From contig NZ_FCNW02000010.1 of assembly GCF_001544475.1 (NCBI RefSeq), forward strand, positions 1 to 64,000: 64,000 nucleotides of DNA. The letters run 5' to 3'. Below, piece by piece: positions 8,677 through 18,592 of this stretch (position 1 is its first letter; every line of letters starts with the position of its first letter). The notes beneath the pieces were generated by a model, which was not told the origin of the DNA, did no database searches, and worked only from the letters and a program-made list of their open reading frames with translations. This DNA is from Caballeronia humi. Its GTDB lineage: Bacteria; Pseudomonadota; Gammaproteobacteria; Burkholderiales; Burkholderiaceae. The translations under genes and the position numbers were made by a program.

Positions 8677-9410
8677 TGCGGCACCTTCCCATCGCCGAGA
8701 TACGCTTCGCGCACGCGTGCGTCCGCGCGAATCTGCGCGGGCGTCCCGGTCGCGATCACGCGGCCGCGCACGAGCACGGAGATGCGGTCGGCAAGCGCGA
8801 AGACCGCTTCCATGTCGTGCTCGACGATCAGCAACGTGCGGCCTTCGGTCGTTGCGCGGATCAGGTCTAGTGCGCGCGCAGCTTCCGCGCGATTCATGCC
8901 GGCGGTCGGTTCGTCGAGGAGCAAGGTCGATGCGTCCGTCGCGAGCGCGATGCCAAGATCGAGCGCGCGTTGTTCCGCGTAGCTGAGGCTCGCGGCAAGT
9001 TCATTGGCGCGCTTGTTGAGGCCAATCGCATCGAGGATCGTGTGCGCGCGCTGGTCAATCACGCGCGGACGCAGCCATCGATCAATAAAACGCGATGACG
9101 CCGCGCAGCGCAGATTATCGAAGACGGAGAGACCCGCGAACACGCGTGTCGTCTGGAAACTGCGCGCGAGTCCGCAGCGCGCGATGCGGTATGGAGGCTT
9201 CCGCGAGATGTCGATGCCGTTCAGGACGACGCGTCCCTCACTCGCTCGCGTGCGGCCGGAGACGAGATCGAAGAGCGTCGATTTGCCCGCGCCGTTCGGG
9301 CCGATCAACGCGTGACGCTCGCCCTGTTCAATCGACAGATCGACGCGGCGCAAAATCTCCGTTGCGCCGAAGCGCTTCGTGATTTGATGAAGTTCGAGCG
9401 CGACGGTCAT
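8673..9410 (-). CDS. livG: Branched-chain amino acid ABC transporter ATP-binding protein LivG-like
   Basis: First ATPase of the importer, 245 residues. Walker A GPNGAGKST is canonical (about residues 37-45). The LivG segment ARSFQTTRVFAGLSVFDNL, a divergent signature region (LSYAEQRALDLGIALA) and Walker B LLLDEPTAGM follow, then the family's IVEHDM. The start MTVALELH overlaps the livM stop as ATGA, which is why it is chosen over upstream codons. With LivF's damaged Walker A, hydrolysis in the heterodimer would depend on this subunit. Confidence 0.92.
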   Translation of the reverse strand: MTVALELHQITKRFGATEILRRVDLSIEQGERHALIGPNGAGKSTLFDLVSGRTRASEGRVVLNGIDISRKPPYRIARCGLARSFQTTRVFAGLSVFDNLRCAASSRFIDRWLRPRVIDQRAHTILDAIGLNKRANELAASLSYAEQRALDLGIALATDASTLLLDEPTAGMNRAEAARALDLIRATTEGRTLLIVEHDMEAVFALADRISVLVRGRVIATGTPAQIRADARVREAYLGDGKVPQ

Positions 9411-10534
9411 CGTGCAAGCCGCGTCAGGAACGCAGCGACCAGAGCGCTGATCGAAGCAAGGAGCCACGGCATCCACGTTCTACCATTTAGAGCGAAGGCC
9501 CCGAGATGCGCGAGACCGTCGCCGCTGGTTGCGAACTGCATCGCGTAGGCGACTTCGCTCGCGATGACGATGGCGAGCACCCACGCCAGCGCTGCGAGAA
9601 CCGCAAGAGGCGAAGCGCGCCGGCCAATACCATCGGGCGCGGCCACGACGACAAACACGAAGAAAACCCCGAGATACATCATCCAAGCCGGCGACACGCT
9701 TGCAACCGCGACGCTGAAGAACGTCAGCACCGCAGCGCCCAACACCGGCCCGAAGAACGACGACGTCCCGCCGATCACCGTCGCGATCAGCACGCTCCCC
9801 GAGCGCGCCAAGCCGACGCCTTCCGCCGATGCCAGCTCGACGTTGATCAAACCCAGCACGCCCGCGACGCCCGCGAAGAACGCCGACACGACGGACATCG
9901 TGAAGCGCACGCGCCGCGGATCAAAGCCGATCGCCGCGACGCGCACGGCGTTGTCGCGCACAGCATTCGCGAGGCGAACCGTCGGCGTGCGGGAGAACAG
10001 GAACATCGCGATGCACGCGATCACGCACCACGCCGCGATCAGCGCGTACGCTTCGCGCGCGGGGCCGAACGTCCACGCGAAAACGCGCACACCGCTCGCG
10101 CGATCGATCGGAACACCGCCCTCCCCGCCGAACCAGCCCGGCACGAGCCACACGCTCGCCGCGACCAGTTCGCCGATGCCGAGCGTGATCATCGCGTAGG
10201 TGGTGCCCGCGCGGCGCGTCGAGACGAAGCCGAACAGCACGCCCGCGAGCGCACCCGCCGCGCCGCCTGCAAGCGGCAAAAGCGGCAGCGGCACGTCGTA
10301 TCGATTGAATGCGTGCGCCGCGGCGAACGCGCCGAGGCCCGCATACGCGGCGTGGCCCAACGAGAGCAGTCCCGTCTCGCCGAGCAGGAGGTTGTAGGAG
10401 AGCGCGAAGACGATCATCGTCGCGGTTTGCGCAAGGTACGCGAAGAGCCAGCTTTGCGACGAGAAGCACACCGGAACGCCCAGCGCCGCGATCAGCACGA
10501 GCCACGGCACGAGCGATCTACGCATCGTCGCCAC
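9407..10534 (-). CDS. livM: Branched-chain amino acid ABC transporter permease LivM-like
   Basis: Inner-membrane permease, about 375 residues. The family core is clear: LSLGHAAYAGLGAFAAAH near residue 55 and RVAAIGFDPRRVRFTMSVVSAFFAGVAGVLG in the second half, here cited as RVAAIGFDPRRVRF. The start overlaps the end of livH by 8 to 17 bases, depending on whether MATMRRS (10534) or MRRS (10525) is used. Hydrophobic segments continue past the usual end with an extra C-terminal pair of about 60 residues, a slight lengthening compared with typical LivM. Confidence 0.9.
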   Translation of the reverse strand: MATMRRSLVPWLVLIAALGVPVCFSSQSWLFAYLAQTATMIVFALSYNLLLGETGLLSLGHAAYAGLGAFAAAHAFNRYDVPLPLLPLAGGAAGALAGVLFGFVSTRRAGTTYAMITLGIGELVAASVWLVPGWFGGEGGVPIDRASGVRVFAWTFGPAREAYALIAAWCVIACIAMFLFSRTPTVRLANAVRDNAVRVAAIGFDPRRVRFTMSVVSAFFAGVAGVLGLINVELASAEGVGLARSGSVLIATVIGGTSSFFGPVLGAAVLTFFSVAVASVSPAWMMYLGVFFVFVVVAAPDGIGRRASPLAVLAALAWVLAIVIASEVAYAMQFATSGDGLAHLGAFALNGRTWMPWLLASISALVAAFLTRLAR

Positions 10535-11468
10535 GCTCGCCGAAGAGTCCGCGCGGCCGCACGCTCAGCATCGCGACGAGCAGCAAATAAGGCAGCACGG
10601 GCGCGATCTGTGCCACCGTCAGCGACGCCCACACCTTGGGCACCGAAGCCCCCAACATCGCCGCGATGCTGCCCACCGACGCCGAACTCGCGACCGCAAA
10701 CGTCTGCACAAAGCCGATCAAGAGCGATGCCACGAGCGCGCCACCGAGCGACCCCAATCCGCCAATCACCACGACGACGAATACGATCGGCCCCATCGCA
10801 TCGGCCATCGACGGTTCGATCACCGAGAGCGGTGCGCCGATCACACCGGCCAGCGCAGCGAGCGCTGTGCCGACGGCAAACACCATCGTGAAGACGCGCG
10901 GCACGTCATGGCCCAGCGTCTCGACGGTCGAAGGATGCGTGAGCGCGGCGCGCACGATGAGCCCTGTCTTCGAGACGCGCAGCACCGCGTACAACGCGAC
11001 GAGCATCGCGATCGATAACGCCATCATGAACGCGCGATATCGCGGGAACGCTGCGCCATAGAGCGTGAAGAGCGGACCATCGAGCAAGGAAGGAATCGAT
11101 GCCGCGAGCGGCGCCAATCCCCAGACGAGCTTCACCGCTTCAGCGATCAGATACGCCGCGCCGAACGTCAGCAGCAGTTCGGCGAGCGCGCCGCGCGCAT
11201 GAACGCGGCGCAAGAGGAAGCGCTCGAACAGCGCGCCCAAGATACCTACGATCAAGGGCGCCGCGATCAATGCGAACCAGAATCCGCCGTGCGCGGCGAG
11301 CGCGTAACCCGTGTACGCGCCGAGCATGTAGAAACTCGCGTGCGCAAAGTTAAGCACGCCGAGCATGCTGAAAATCAGCGTCAGCCCCGCCGACAGCATG
11401 AACAGCAGCAGCCCCACGCTCACGCCGTTGAGCAGGCTCGGGGCGAACCACTGAACGAACGACTGCAC
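10518..11468 (-). CDS. livH: Branched-chain amino acid ABC transporter permease LivH-like
   Basis: Inner-membrane permease of 316 residues. It has the LivH features GLTLIFSMLGVLNFAHASFY near the N-terminus and VFVVVVIGGLGSLGGALVAS near residue 235. The start taken is a GTG at 11468, three bases after the thioesterase stop; starting further upstream would run through that gene. No livK-like binding protein accompanies the four transport genes, so the substrate is unknown within hydrophobic amino acids, amides or urea-like compounds. Confidence 0.9.
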   Translation of the reverse strand: MQSFVQWFAPSLLNGVSVGLLLFMLSAGLTLIFSMLGVLNFAHASFYMLGAYTGYALAAHGGFWFALIAAPLIVGILGALFERFLLRRVHARGALAELLLTFGAAYLIAEAVKLVWGLAPLAASIPSLLDGPLFTLYGAAFPRYRAFMMALSIAMLVALYAVLRVSKTGLIVRAALTHPSTVETLGHDVPRVFTMVFAVGTALAALAGVIGAPLSVIEPSMADAMGPIVFVVVVIGGLGSLGGALVASLLIGFVQTFAVASSASVGSIAAMLGASVPKVWASLTVAQIAPVLPYLLLVAMLSVRPRGLFGERGDDA

Positions 11469-11470
11469 GC

Positions 11471-11908
11471 TCAGGCGTTCGCCAGCGGTTCGAGCGCGGC
11501 GCGCAGCGCGTCGGGCAACGCGACCGGCCGGCGCGTCACGCGATCGACGTACACGTGCACGAAATGCCCGTGCGCCGCCGCTTCGTTCACGCCCTCGCGG
11601 AAGATCGCGACTTCGTAGCGCACGCTTGTCGTCCCGAGTCTCGTCACGCGCAGGCCTGCCTCGATGCGCTCGGGAAACGCGATCGACACGAAGTATTTGC
11701 AATGCGTATCGACGACCAGGCCGATCGTCGCGCCATGCTCGAAATCGAGCACGCCGGTGCGCATCAGATACTCGTTCACGACCGTATCGAAGTAGCTGTA
11801 GTACACGACGTTGTTCACATGGCCGTAGACGTCGTTATCGGACCAGCGCGTCGGGATCGCGAGGAAGTGCGGATAGTCGGCGCGGGTTGTCGGAAGGGGC
11901 CTGGTCAT
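11471..11908 (-). CDS. Acyl-CoA thioesterase, 4-hydroxybenzoyl-CoA thioesterase (YbgC-like) family
   Basis: Hotdog-fold thioesterase of 145 residues that hydrolyses acyl-CoA or acyl-ACP. The catalytic-helix motif RWSDNDVYGHVNNVVYYSYFD (residues about 21-41) carries the family aspartate (D24, in RWSDND) and HVNN. It starts four bases after the threonine aldolase stop and ends three bases before livH, so it is inside the same transcript. The physiological substrate cannot be read from the sequence. Confidence 0.9.
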   Translation of the reverse strand: MTRPLPTTRADYPHFLAIPTRWSDNDVYGHVNNVVYYSYFDTVVNEYLMRTGVLDFEHGATIGLVVDTHCKYFVSIAFPERIEAGLRVTRLGTTSVRYEVAIFREGVNEAAAHGHFVHVYVDRVTRRPVALPDALRAALEPLANA

Positions 11909-11912
11909 CGTT

Positions 11913-12989
11913 TCAAGCCGCGCAGAGCGTGCGGATTTCGTCGGTGAATTGCTCGACGGTCTCGCGCTTCGTATCCCATGCGCACATCAGCCGGCAGCCG
12001 CCCGAGCCGATGAACTGGTAGAACTTCCAGCCCTTGTTGCGCAGCGCGAGCGCCACATGTTGCGGCAGCTCCGCGAACACCGCGTTCGCTTGCGTTTCGA
12101 ACAGCACCTTCACGCCGGGGAGTCCGGCGAGGCGCTCGGCCATCAGGCGCGCCATCGCGTTCGCGTGGCGCGCGTTGCGCAACCAGACGTCGTTATCGAG
12201 CAGACCGAGCCATGGCGCCGAGATGAAGCGCATCTTCGAGGCGAGCTGCCCGGCCTGCTTCAGGCGATACGCGAAATCGGCGGCGAGCGCCTTGTCGAAG
12301 AACACGACCGCCTCGCCCACCGGCAAGCCGTTCTTCGTGCCGCCGAAGCACAGCACGTCGACGCCCGCGCGCCACGTGATCTCCGACGGATGCACGTCGA
12401 GCGCCGCCACCGCGTTCGCGAAGCGCGCGCCGTCCATATGCACCGTCAGATGCCGCCGTTTGGCGATCGCCGCGATCGCGCGCACTTCCTCGACGGTATA
12501 CACGGTGCCGACTTCCGTCGATTGCGTGAGCGTGACGACCTTCGGCTTCGGATAGTGGATGTCGGCGCGGCGCGTGACGACCGCTTCGATCGCGTCGGGC
12601 GTCAGCTTGCCGTTTGCGCCGGTCGCAGTAAGAAGTTTGGAGCCACCGGAGAAGAATTCCGGGCCGCCGCATTCGTCGGTTTCGACGTGCGCGAGTTCGT
12701 GGCAGATGACCGAGTGATACGACTGGCAGAGCGACGCCAGCGCGAGGGAATTCGCCGCCGTGCCGTTAAATACGAAGAAGACTTCGCAGTCGGTCTGGAA
12801 CAGGTCGCGGATGCGGTCGCAGACTTGCTGCGTCCACGAATCCTCGCCGTAGGACGGCTCGTGGCCGCTGTTGTTGGCGTCGATCAGCGCGGCGAGCGCT
12901 TCGGGGCAGATGCCGGCGTAGTTGTCGGAGGCGAAATGTTGCATGCGGCTTTTCTTGGGGTCACGTGGTGGGTCGGTAGTGCGGGCCAT
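11913..12989 (-). CDS. ltaE: Low-specificity L-threonine aldolase
   Basis: PLP enzyme that splits threonine or allo-threonine into glycine and acetaldehyde; 358 residues from 12989, or 343 from the more usual start MQHFASDNYAG at 12944. The internal aldimine lysine lies in LCFGGTKNGLPVGEA (about residue 218 from the longer start), and the aspartate-rich cofactor segment is VHMDGARFANA. Fold-type I beta-eliminating lyase family. It is the first gene of a six-gene minus-strand run that ends with livF, linking an amino-acid cleaving enzyme with an amino-acid importer. Confidence 0.92.
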   Translation of the reverse strand: MARTTDPPRDPKKSRMQHFASDNYAGICPEALAALIDANNSGHEPSYGEDSWTQQVCDRIRDLFQTDCEVFFVFNGTAANSLALASLCQSYHSVICHELAHVETDECGGPEFFSGGSKLLTATGANGKLTPDAIEAVVTRRADIHYPKPKVVTLTQSTEVGTVYTVEEVRAIAAIAKRRHLTVHMDGARFANAVAALDVHPSEITWRAGVDVLCFGGTKNGLPVGEAVVFFDKALAADFAYRLKQAGQLASKMRFISAPWLGLLDNDVWLRNARHANAMARLMAERLAGLPGVKVLFETQANAVFAELPQHVALALRNKGWKFYQFIGSGGCRLMCAWDTKRETVEQFTDEIRTLCAA

Positions 12990-13000
12990 TTTAGCCCGTG

Positions 13001-13918
13001 CTAAATCAACGCGCGGGATGGCTGAGTTTCTTCGGTAGCATCGAGCGCCGCCGCATCCGCGAGCAGCATCTCACGCAGCACGTTGAGCGCCGCCGAGAAG
13101 TGCCCGCGCCGCCAGACGAGCAGCGTATCGATGATGCCGATCGACGGCAGCGCATGCACCGCGACGCCCTCGCTCGGCGTGCTGCTGAGCACCGCGCGCG
13201 GCGCGACCGCGACGCCCGCGCCCGCCGCCACGCACGCGATGATCGCGTGGTATGAGCCGAGTTCGAGCACGCGCGCCGGCCGCACTCCGTCGCGCTCGTA
13301 CCATCGTTCCGCATACGCGCGGTACTCGCAGCCGCGCTCGAATGCGACCAGAGTCGACAGCGCGATATCGCGCGCGCTCGCGATCGGCCGATGCCCGCGC
13401 GGCGTCAGCATCACGAGTTCCTCGTGAAAGACCGGCACGTAATCGAAGGTATCGGAGGGCGTGGTTTGCGCGCCGGGCGCCTTCGCGACGAGCGCGGCAT
13501 CGACTTCGAAATTGCGCACGCTCTCGATCAGGTCACGCGTCACGCCGGTCACGAGTTCGAGCGTCACCTCGGGCCAATTCTGGTGATACTGCGCGAGCGC
13601 GCGCGGCAGACGGCTCGCGGCGGTGCTTTCCATCGTCCCGAGCCGCAGACGCCCGCGCGGACGGTTTTCCGCGATCGCATGGCGCGCTTCGTCCGCGAGC
13701 GCGAGCAGGCGCTCGGCGTAGGGCAAAAGCGTCTCGCCGGCGGGCGTCAGCACGAGTCGGCGACCGTCGCGCGTGAAAAGCTCGGCGCCGAGTTGCTCTT
13801 CGAGTTGCTTGATGCGCGTCGTCACGTTCGACTGCACGCGGTTCAGCTTCGCCGCCGCGCGCGTCACGCCGTTTTCACGCACGACCGTGCGAAAAATATG
13901 AAGCGCTGCGAGATCCAT
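13001..13918 (-). CDS. LysR-family transcriptional regulator
   Basis: DNA-binding regulator of 305 residues. The N-terminal winged helix-turn-helix spans residues 1-60, with the pattern VTRAAAKLNRVQSNVTTRIK and LGAELFTRDGRRLVLTPAGE; the rest is the substrate-binding domain. The start MDLAALHIF at 13918 is preferred over 13945 because AGGAG lies seven bases before it. It is divergent from the MFS transporter at 14018, about 100 bases away, so it probably controls that gene; the ligand is unknown. Confidence 0.92.
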   Translation of the reverse strand: MDLAALHIFRTVVRENGVTRAAAKLNRVQSNVTTRIKQLEEQLGAELFTRDGRRLVLTPAGETLLPYAERLLALADEARHAIAENRPRGRLRLGTMESTAASRLPRALAQYHQNWPEVTLELVTGVTRDLIESVRNFEVDAALVAKAPGAQTTPSDTFDYVPVFHEELVMLTPRGHRPIASARDIALSTLVAFERGCEYRAYAERWYERDGVRPARVLELGSYHAIIACVAAGAGVAVAPRAVLSSTPSEGVAVHALPSIGIIDTLLVWRRGHFSAALNVLREMLLADAAALDATEETQPSRALI

Positions 13919-14017
13919 TTGAATCTCTCCTGGTGATCCATTCAATCTCGATTATTCATTTTTCAGGATGGATCGGTCAAGTTAGCATGGGCTTCAGTTC
14001 TTCCTGGTGCGCTAAAA

Positions 14018-15217
14018 ATGTCCGCCTTGCTGCCGCTTCGCCTCTCCGTCCGTCATCCCGCACGCGATGCCGCGCTCGGCTGCGCCGTCGTGCTGGCGGT
14101 CGCGCTCGGCGTCGGGCGCTTCGCGTTCACGCCGCTCCTGCCGATGATGCTCGCGAGCGGGGCCATCGATATCCGTCACGGCGGCTGGCTCGCGTCGTTC
14201 AACTACGCAGGCTACTTCGTCGGCGCGCTTTCATGCGCGGCCATTTCCGCCGATCCCGCGAAGATGGTGCGCGGCGGCCTCGTCGCGACAGTCGTCCTGA
14301 CCTTCGCGATGGGCGTCACCGATGCGTTCTGGCTCTGGGCGATCGTGCGGTTCGCCGGAGGCGTGGTGAGCGCGTGGACGTTCGTGTTCGCGTCGCAGTG
14401 GGGCTTGCGGCGGCTCGCCGAACTCGGCGCGCACGGCTGGAGCGGCGTGATCTACACGGGGCCGGGTGTGGGGATCGTCGTGACGGGGTTGCTCGGAGGA
14501 GCGGCCGGAGCGCTCGGTGCGAACGTGGCGTGGATCGGGTTCGCGGTGTTATCGGCGGTGGCCGGCGCGTTCGTTTGGGGAATTTTCGGGAGGGCCTCCG
14601 GCGTTGCGGGGAAGCCTGTGTCTCAAGCCGGTGCGAGCGCTTTCGTACTGGTCACAGCGCATCGAGCACAGGCCGCGTGGCTCGTGTTCCTTTACGCCCT
14701 GCCGGGGTTCGGCTACATCATCACGGCAACCTTCCTGCCCGTCATCGCGCGACACGCATTGCCGGGATCGCCCTGGCCCGACCTGTTCTGGCCGATGTTC
14801 GGCGCGGCGCTGATCGTGGGTGCGCTGATTGCCGCACGCCTGCCGAACGCTTGGGACAATCGCACGCTTCTCGCCGGCTGCTACGTGCTGCAGGCGGCGG
14901 GAATCGCATCGGGGATCGTCTCTCCGACGACGGTCGGCTTCGCCGTCGGCAGCTTGCTGATCGGCTTGCCGTTCACCGCGATCACGCTTTTCGCGATGCG
15001 CGAAGCGCGGCGGCTACGCGGCGAGCGCGCCGCCGGGCTGATGGGTTACGCGACGGCGGCCTACGGCCTTGGACAGATCGCGGGGCCGCTCGTCGCCGCG
15101 CCGATCGCCGCGCACACCGGATCGTTTTCGATCGCGCTGTGGCTGGCGGTTGCGGCGCTGGCGGGTGGAAGTGTGGGGCTGGTTGGAGTGGCGATGCGGC
15201 ATCGGCCCCGCCGTTGA
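14018..15217 (+). CDS. YbfB/YjiJ-family MFS transporter
   Basis: Inner-membrane transporter of 399 residues with about twelve hydrophobic segments. The YbfB/YjiJ hallmark VALGVGRFAFTPLLPMML lies near residue 30, and FNYAGYFVGAL follows. It is divergently transcribed from the LysR gene at 13001-13918, an arrangement usual for this family, suggesting ligand-induced expression. The substrate is not known. It ends just before a convergent small glycine-rich protein gene. Confidence 0.9.
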   Translation: MSALLPLRLSVRHPARDAALGCAVVLAVALGVGRFAFTPLLPMMLASGAIDIRHGGWLASFNYAGYFVGALSCAAISADPAKMVRGGLVATVVLTFAMGVTDAFWLWAIVRFAGGVVSAWTFVFASQWGLRRLAELGAHGWSGVIYTGPGVGIVVTGLLGGAAGALGANVAWIGFAVLSAVAGAFVWGIFGRASGVAGKPVSQAGASAFVLVTAHRAQAAWLVFLYALPGFGYIITATFLPVIARHALPGSPWPDLFWPMFGAALIVGALIAARLPNAWDNRTLLAGCYVLQAAGIASGIVSPTTVGFAVGSLLIGLPFTAITLFAMREARRLRGERAAGLMGYATAAYGLGQIAGPLVAAPIAAHTGSFSIALWLAVAALAGGSVGLVGVAMRHRPRR

Positions 15218-15221
15218 GCCC

Positions 15222-15455
15222 CTACTTCGCCGCCGGCTGGCTCGCGGCGGCATCTTTCTGCGCTTTGTCCTTCTTGCTCGCTTCGTGATGGCCGATGGCG
15301 CAGCCGCCCGCTGCGCCGACCGCGCCGTGCTTGCCGGCCACGTGTCCCGCCACGCCACCGACGGCCGCGCCTTCGATACAGCCCTTCGCCTGCACGGCGC
15401 CGGTTGCGATCAGCATCGTCGATGCAAGGGCTAGAGAGGCAAGTTTGATGTTCAT
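15222..15455 (-). CDS. Small secreted glycine-rich protein
   Basis: Predicted exported protein of 77 residues, start MNIKLASLALA chosen because it opens a typical signal peptide ending near VQAKG. The mature part is a glycine/alanine-rich segment (AAVGGVAGHVAGKHGAVGAAG) of glycine-zipper character followed by a charged Lys/Ala tail. Such proteins are common in Burkholderiaceae and are thought to lie in the periplasm or outer membrane; function unknown. Confidence 0.75.
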   Translation of the reverse strand: MNIKLASLALASTMLIATGAVQAKGCIEGAAVGGVAGHVAGKHGAVGAAGGCAIGHHEASKKDKAQKDAAASQPAAK

Positions 15456-15530
15456 CGAGGGTCCCTGTTTATTGGTTGAGGTGACTTGGTATCCGCACGG
15501 CGCGTACCTGTTGGCGTTTTGCAAGGACAT

Positions 15531-15565
15531 AAAAAAACCTGCTCCGTCGAAACGAAGCAGGTTTT
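15531..15565 (-). terminator. Rho-independent terminator of alaS
   Basis: A 10-bp stem (AAAACCTGCT at 15534-15543 with its complement at 15556-15565) followed on the minus strand by seven T residues. It lies 36 bases after the alaS stop. Confidence 0.85.
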
Positions 15566-15600
15566 CTCAAGCACGGCGCCCGTAACGGACGCCCGTAGCG

Positions 15601-18225
15601 TCAAAGCTGCTGCTGCACCCAGCCGGTGACACCCGCCAGCGCCGCCGCCAGATTCGCCGGCTCCGTGCCGCCTGCCTGCGCCATGTCGGGCCGGCCGCCG
15701 CCCTTGCCGCCCACCTGCTGCGCGACGAAGTTCACGAGTTCGCCTGCCTTCACCTTCTTCGATGCATCCGCTGTCACGCCCGCGATCAGGCTGACCTTCC
15801 CGCCATCGACGGAAGCCAGCACGATCGCCGCGCTCTTCAGCTTGCCCTTCAGCTTGTCGACGGTTTCGCGCAGCGTCTTGACGTCGGCGCCATCGAGTTG
15901 CGCGGCGAGCACCTGCACGCCGCTCACATTGACCGCCTGCGACACGAGTTCGTCGCCCTGGCTCGATGCGAGCTTCGACTTCAGCGCGCCGAGCTCTTTC
16001 TCCAGCGACTTCACGTGCTCCTGCACCTGCGCGATGCGCTGCGTCAGCTCCGACGGCTGCGCTTTCAGCACGGCTGCCGCCGCGTTGATGCGCGAATCGA
16101 GTTCCTGCACGAAGCGCACGGCGTTGTCGCCGGTGATCGCCTCGACGCGGCGAATGCCCGCCGCCACGCCGCCTTCCATCACGATCTTGAAGAAGCCGAT
16201 ATCGCCCGTGCGATGCACGTGCGTGCCGCCACAGAGTTCGCGCGAGAAGCCGAGGTCGAGCACGCGCACGGTGTCGCCGTATTTTTCGCCGAAGAGCGCC
16301 ATCGCGCCGCCTTTCACGGCTTCGTCGTAAGGCATCACGCGCACGATGCCCGGCGCGTTCGCGAGCACTTCCTCGTTCACGATGGCCTCGACGCGGCGGA
16401 TCTGGTCGTCGGTCATCGGTGCGTTGTGCGCGAAGTCGAAGCGCGTCTTGTCGGCATCGACGAGCGAGCCTTTCTGCTGCACGTGGCCGCCGAGCACTTC
16501 GCGCAGCGCCTTGTGCATCAGGTGCGTCGCGGAGTGGTTGCGCGCGGTGCGGGCGCGGCGGATGGCGTCGATCTCGGCCTTCACGACGTCGCCGACCTTG
16601 AGCGTGCCCTGCTCCACCGAGCCGTGATGCCCGACGACATCGGCCTGCACCTTCAGCGTGTCGAGGACGGCGAAGCGCACGCTCGCGTTCGCGAGCACGC
16701 CCTGATCGCCCGCCTGACCGCCGGATTCGGCGTAGAACGGCGTGTGATCGAGCACGACGACGGCTTGCTGGCCGGCTTTGGCCTCCTGCACCGACGCACC
16801 TTCGACATACACCGCGACGACCCTGGCGTCGTCGAAGATTTCTTTTTCGTAGCCGTGGAATGTGGTCTTCGCGCCCGAGTATTCGAGGCCTGTCGCGATC
16901 TTGAACTTGCCGGCCGCGCGGGCCTGATCGCGCTGGCGCGCCATCGCGTCGTCGAAGGCGGGTTCGTCGACGGTGATGCCGCGCTCACGACACACGTCCG
17001 CCGTCAGATCGAGCGGGAAGCCGTAGGTGTCGTGCAGCTTGAACGCGAGTTCGCCATCGAGCGTCTTCGAGCCTTTCTTTTCCAGCGCCGCAAGCTCGCC
17101 TTCGAGGATCGACATGCCGTGCTCGATCGTCTCGAAAAAGCGCTCCTCTTCCTGGCGGAGAACATCAGTGACGCGCGACTGCGCATCCTTCAATTCGGGA
17201 TAAGCCGCGCCCATTTCCTCGACGAGGTCCGGCACGAGCTTGTGGAAGAACCCGCCCTTGCGGCCGAGCTTGTAGCCGTGGCGGATCGCGCGGCGCACGA
17301 TCCGGCGCAGCACGTAGCCGCGGCCTTCGTTGCCGGGAATCACGCCATCGACGATCAGGAAGGAACACGCGCGGATATGGTCGGCGATCACCTTGAGCGA
17401 GTTGTTCTCGAGGTCAGCGGTATCGGTTTCGCGGCCCGCTGCCTTGATGAGCGTCTGAAAAAGATCGATCTCGTAATTGCTGTGGACGTGCTGCAGCACC
17501 GCCGCGAGCCGCTCCAGCCCCATGCCCGTATCGACGCATTGCTTCGGCAGCGGCGTCATGGTGCCCTGCGCGTCGCGGTTGAACTGCATGAACACGAGAT
17601 TCCAGATCTCGATGAAGCGGTCGCCGTCTTCCTCCGGCGATCCGGGCGGACCGCCCCAGATTTCCGGACCGTGGTCGTAGAAGACTTCCGAGCACGGGCC
17701 GCACGGGCCGGTGTCGGCCATCTGCCAGAAGTTGTCGGAGGCGTAGCGCGCGCCCTTGTTGTCGCCGATGCGGATGATGCGCGCCGCCGGTACGCCGATT
17801 TCCTTTTCCCAGATGCCGTAGGCCTCGTCGTCTTCCTGATAGACCGTGACGGTGAGCTTGTCGGCGGGAAGCTGGTAGACCTTCGTCAGCAATTCCCAGC
17901 AGTAGTGGATCGCGTCGCGCTTGAAATAGTCGCCGAACGAGAAGTTGCCGAGCATCTCGAAAAACGTGTGATGCCGCGCCGTGTAGCCGACGTTTTCGAG
18001 GTCGTTGTGCTTGCCGCCCGCGCGCACGCTGCGCTGCGCGGTGGTGGCGCGCGCGTACGGGCGCGACTCGGCGCCGAGGAACACGTCCTTGAACTGGACC
18101 ATGCCCGAATTGGTGAAGAGCAGTGTCGGGTCGTTACCGGGCACTAGGCTCGACGAACGGACGATCGTATGGCCCTTCGATTCGAAGAACCTCAGGAATT
18201 TCTCGCGGATTTCGGCAGCTTTCAT
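15601..18225 (-). CDS. alaS: Alanyl-tRNA synthetase
   Basis: Class II synthetase charging tRNA-Ala; 874 residues, the usual length. The aminoacylation core begins with [19 protein letters not shown] and [20 protein letters not shown]. The editing domain carries HSATHLMH (about residue 560) and the zinc-binding CGGTH (about residue 663), and a DHHA1 domain ends the protein. The start at 18225 is fixed by this conserved N-terminus; upstream codons would give a 41-residue non-conserved extension. Confidence 0.98.
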   Translation of the reverse strand: MKAAEIREKFLRFFESKGHTIVRSSSLVPGNDPTLLFTNSGMVQFKDVFLGAESRPYARATTAQRSVRAGGKHNDLENVGYTARHHTFFEMLGNFSFGDYFKRDAIHYCWELLTKVYQLPADKLTVTVYQEDDEAYGIWEKEIGVPAARIIRIGDNKGARYASDNFWQMADTGPCGPCSEVFYDHGPEIWGGPPGSPEEDGDRFIEIWNLVFMQFNRDAQGTMTPLPKQCVDTGMGLERLAAVLQHVHSNYEIDLFQTLIKAAGRETDTADLENNSLKVIADHIRACSFLIVDGVIPGNEGRGYVLRRIVRRAIRHGYKLGRKGGFFHKLVPDLVEEMGAAYPELKDAQSRVTDVLRQEEERFFETIEHGMSILEGELAALEKKGSKTLDGELAFKLHDTYGFPLDLTADVCRERGITVDEPAFDDAMARQRDQARAAGKFKIATGLEYSGAKTTFHGYEKEIFDDARVVAVYVEGASVQEAKAGQQAVVVLDHTPFYAESGGQAGDQGVLANASVRFAVLDTLKVQADVVGHHGSVEQGTLKVGDVVKAEIDAIRRARTARNHSATHLMHKALREVLGGHVQQKGSLVDADKTRFDFAHNAPMTDDQIRRVEAIVNEEVLANAPGIVRVMPYDEAVKGGAMALFGEKYGDTVRVLDLGFSRELCGGTHVHRTGDIGFFKIVMEGGVAAGIRRVEAITGDNAVRFVQELDSRINAAAAVLKAQPSELTQRIAQVQEHVKSLEKELGALKSKLASSQGDELVSQAVNVSGVQVLAAQLDGADVKTLRETVDKLKGKLKSAAIVLASVDGGKVSLIAGVTADASKKVKAGELVNFVAQQVGGKGGGRPDMAQAGGTEPANLAAALAGVTGWVQQQL

Positions 18226-18592
18226 GGCGTACTGGGGCGGTCTGCTGTTTTGTGAGGCGTCGGACTGGCGGCGAGGGCTTGGCTCACGTCGCCTGCTGTG
18301 TCGGTTTTGCCGCGCGCCGGGTGAGAACGCGCGGGCAAAGGTGGTCATTGATTATACGGGATCGCTGAACGCCAGACGCGGCGCGGTTCGGGCGGCGCGT
18401 GAGGGTCGGCGGCAGTGCGGTCGGCGTCGCGAATTGTGAAACGTTGATGCATGGCATCTCGAAAATTGACCCGTTCAGGCGCGCGTGAGAGATTGCATCG
18501 CCCCCAAAAAAGGGACACATGTCGCGGCTGAAAACGCCGCGCTCCACCCGCGCCGCAAGGCATCTCAAGCCAAGAGAACCATCGATTCCAGC
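18226..18592. promoter_or_regulatory. Divergent intergenic region with a candidate alaS -10 box
   Basis: This 367-base gap separates alaS from a plus-strand secreted-protein gene. On the minus strand a perfect TATAAT lies at 18356-18351, giving an alaS leader of roughly 120 bases; no good -35 is visible at the right distance. Nothing else recognisable was seen. Confidence 0.45.

Noticed and set aside
15898..18147. A plus-strand open frame opposite alaS
   Set aside because: Same shadow composition; alaS motifs and length are complete on the other strand.
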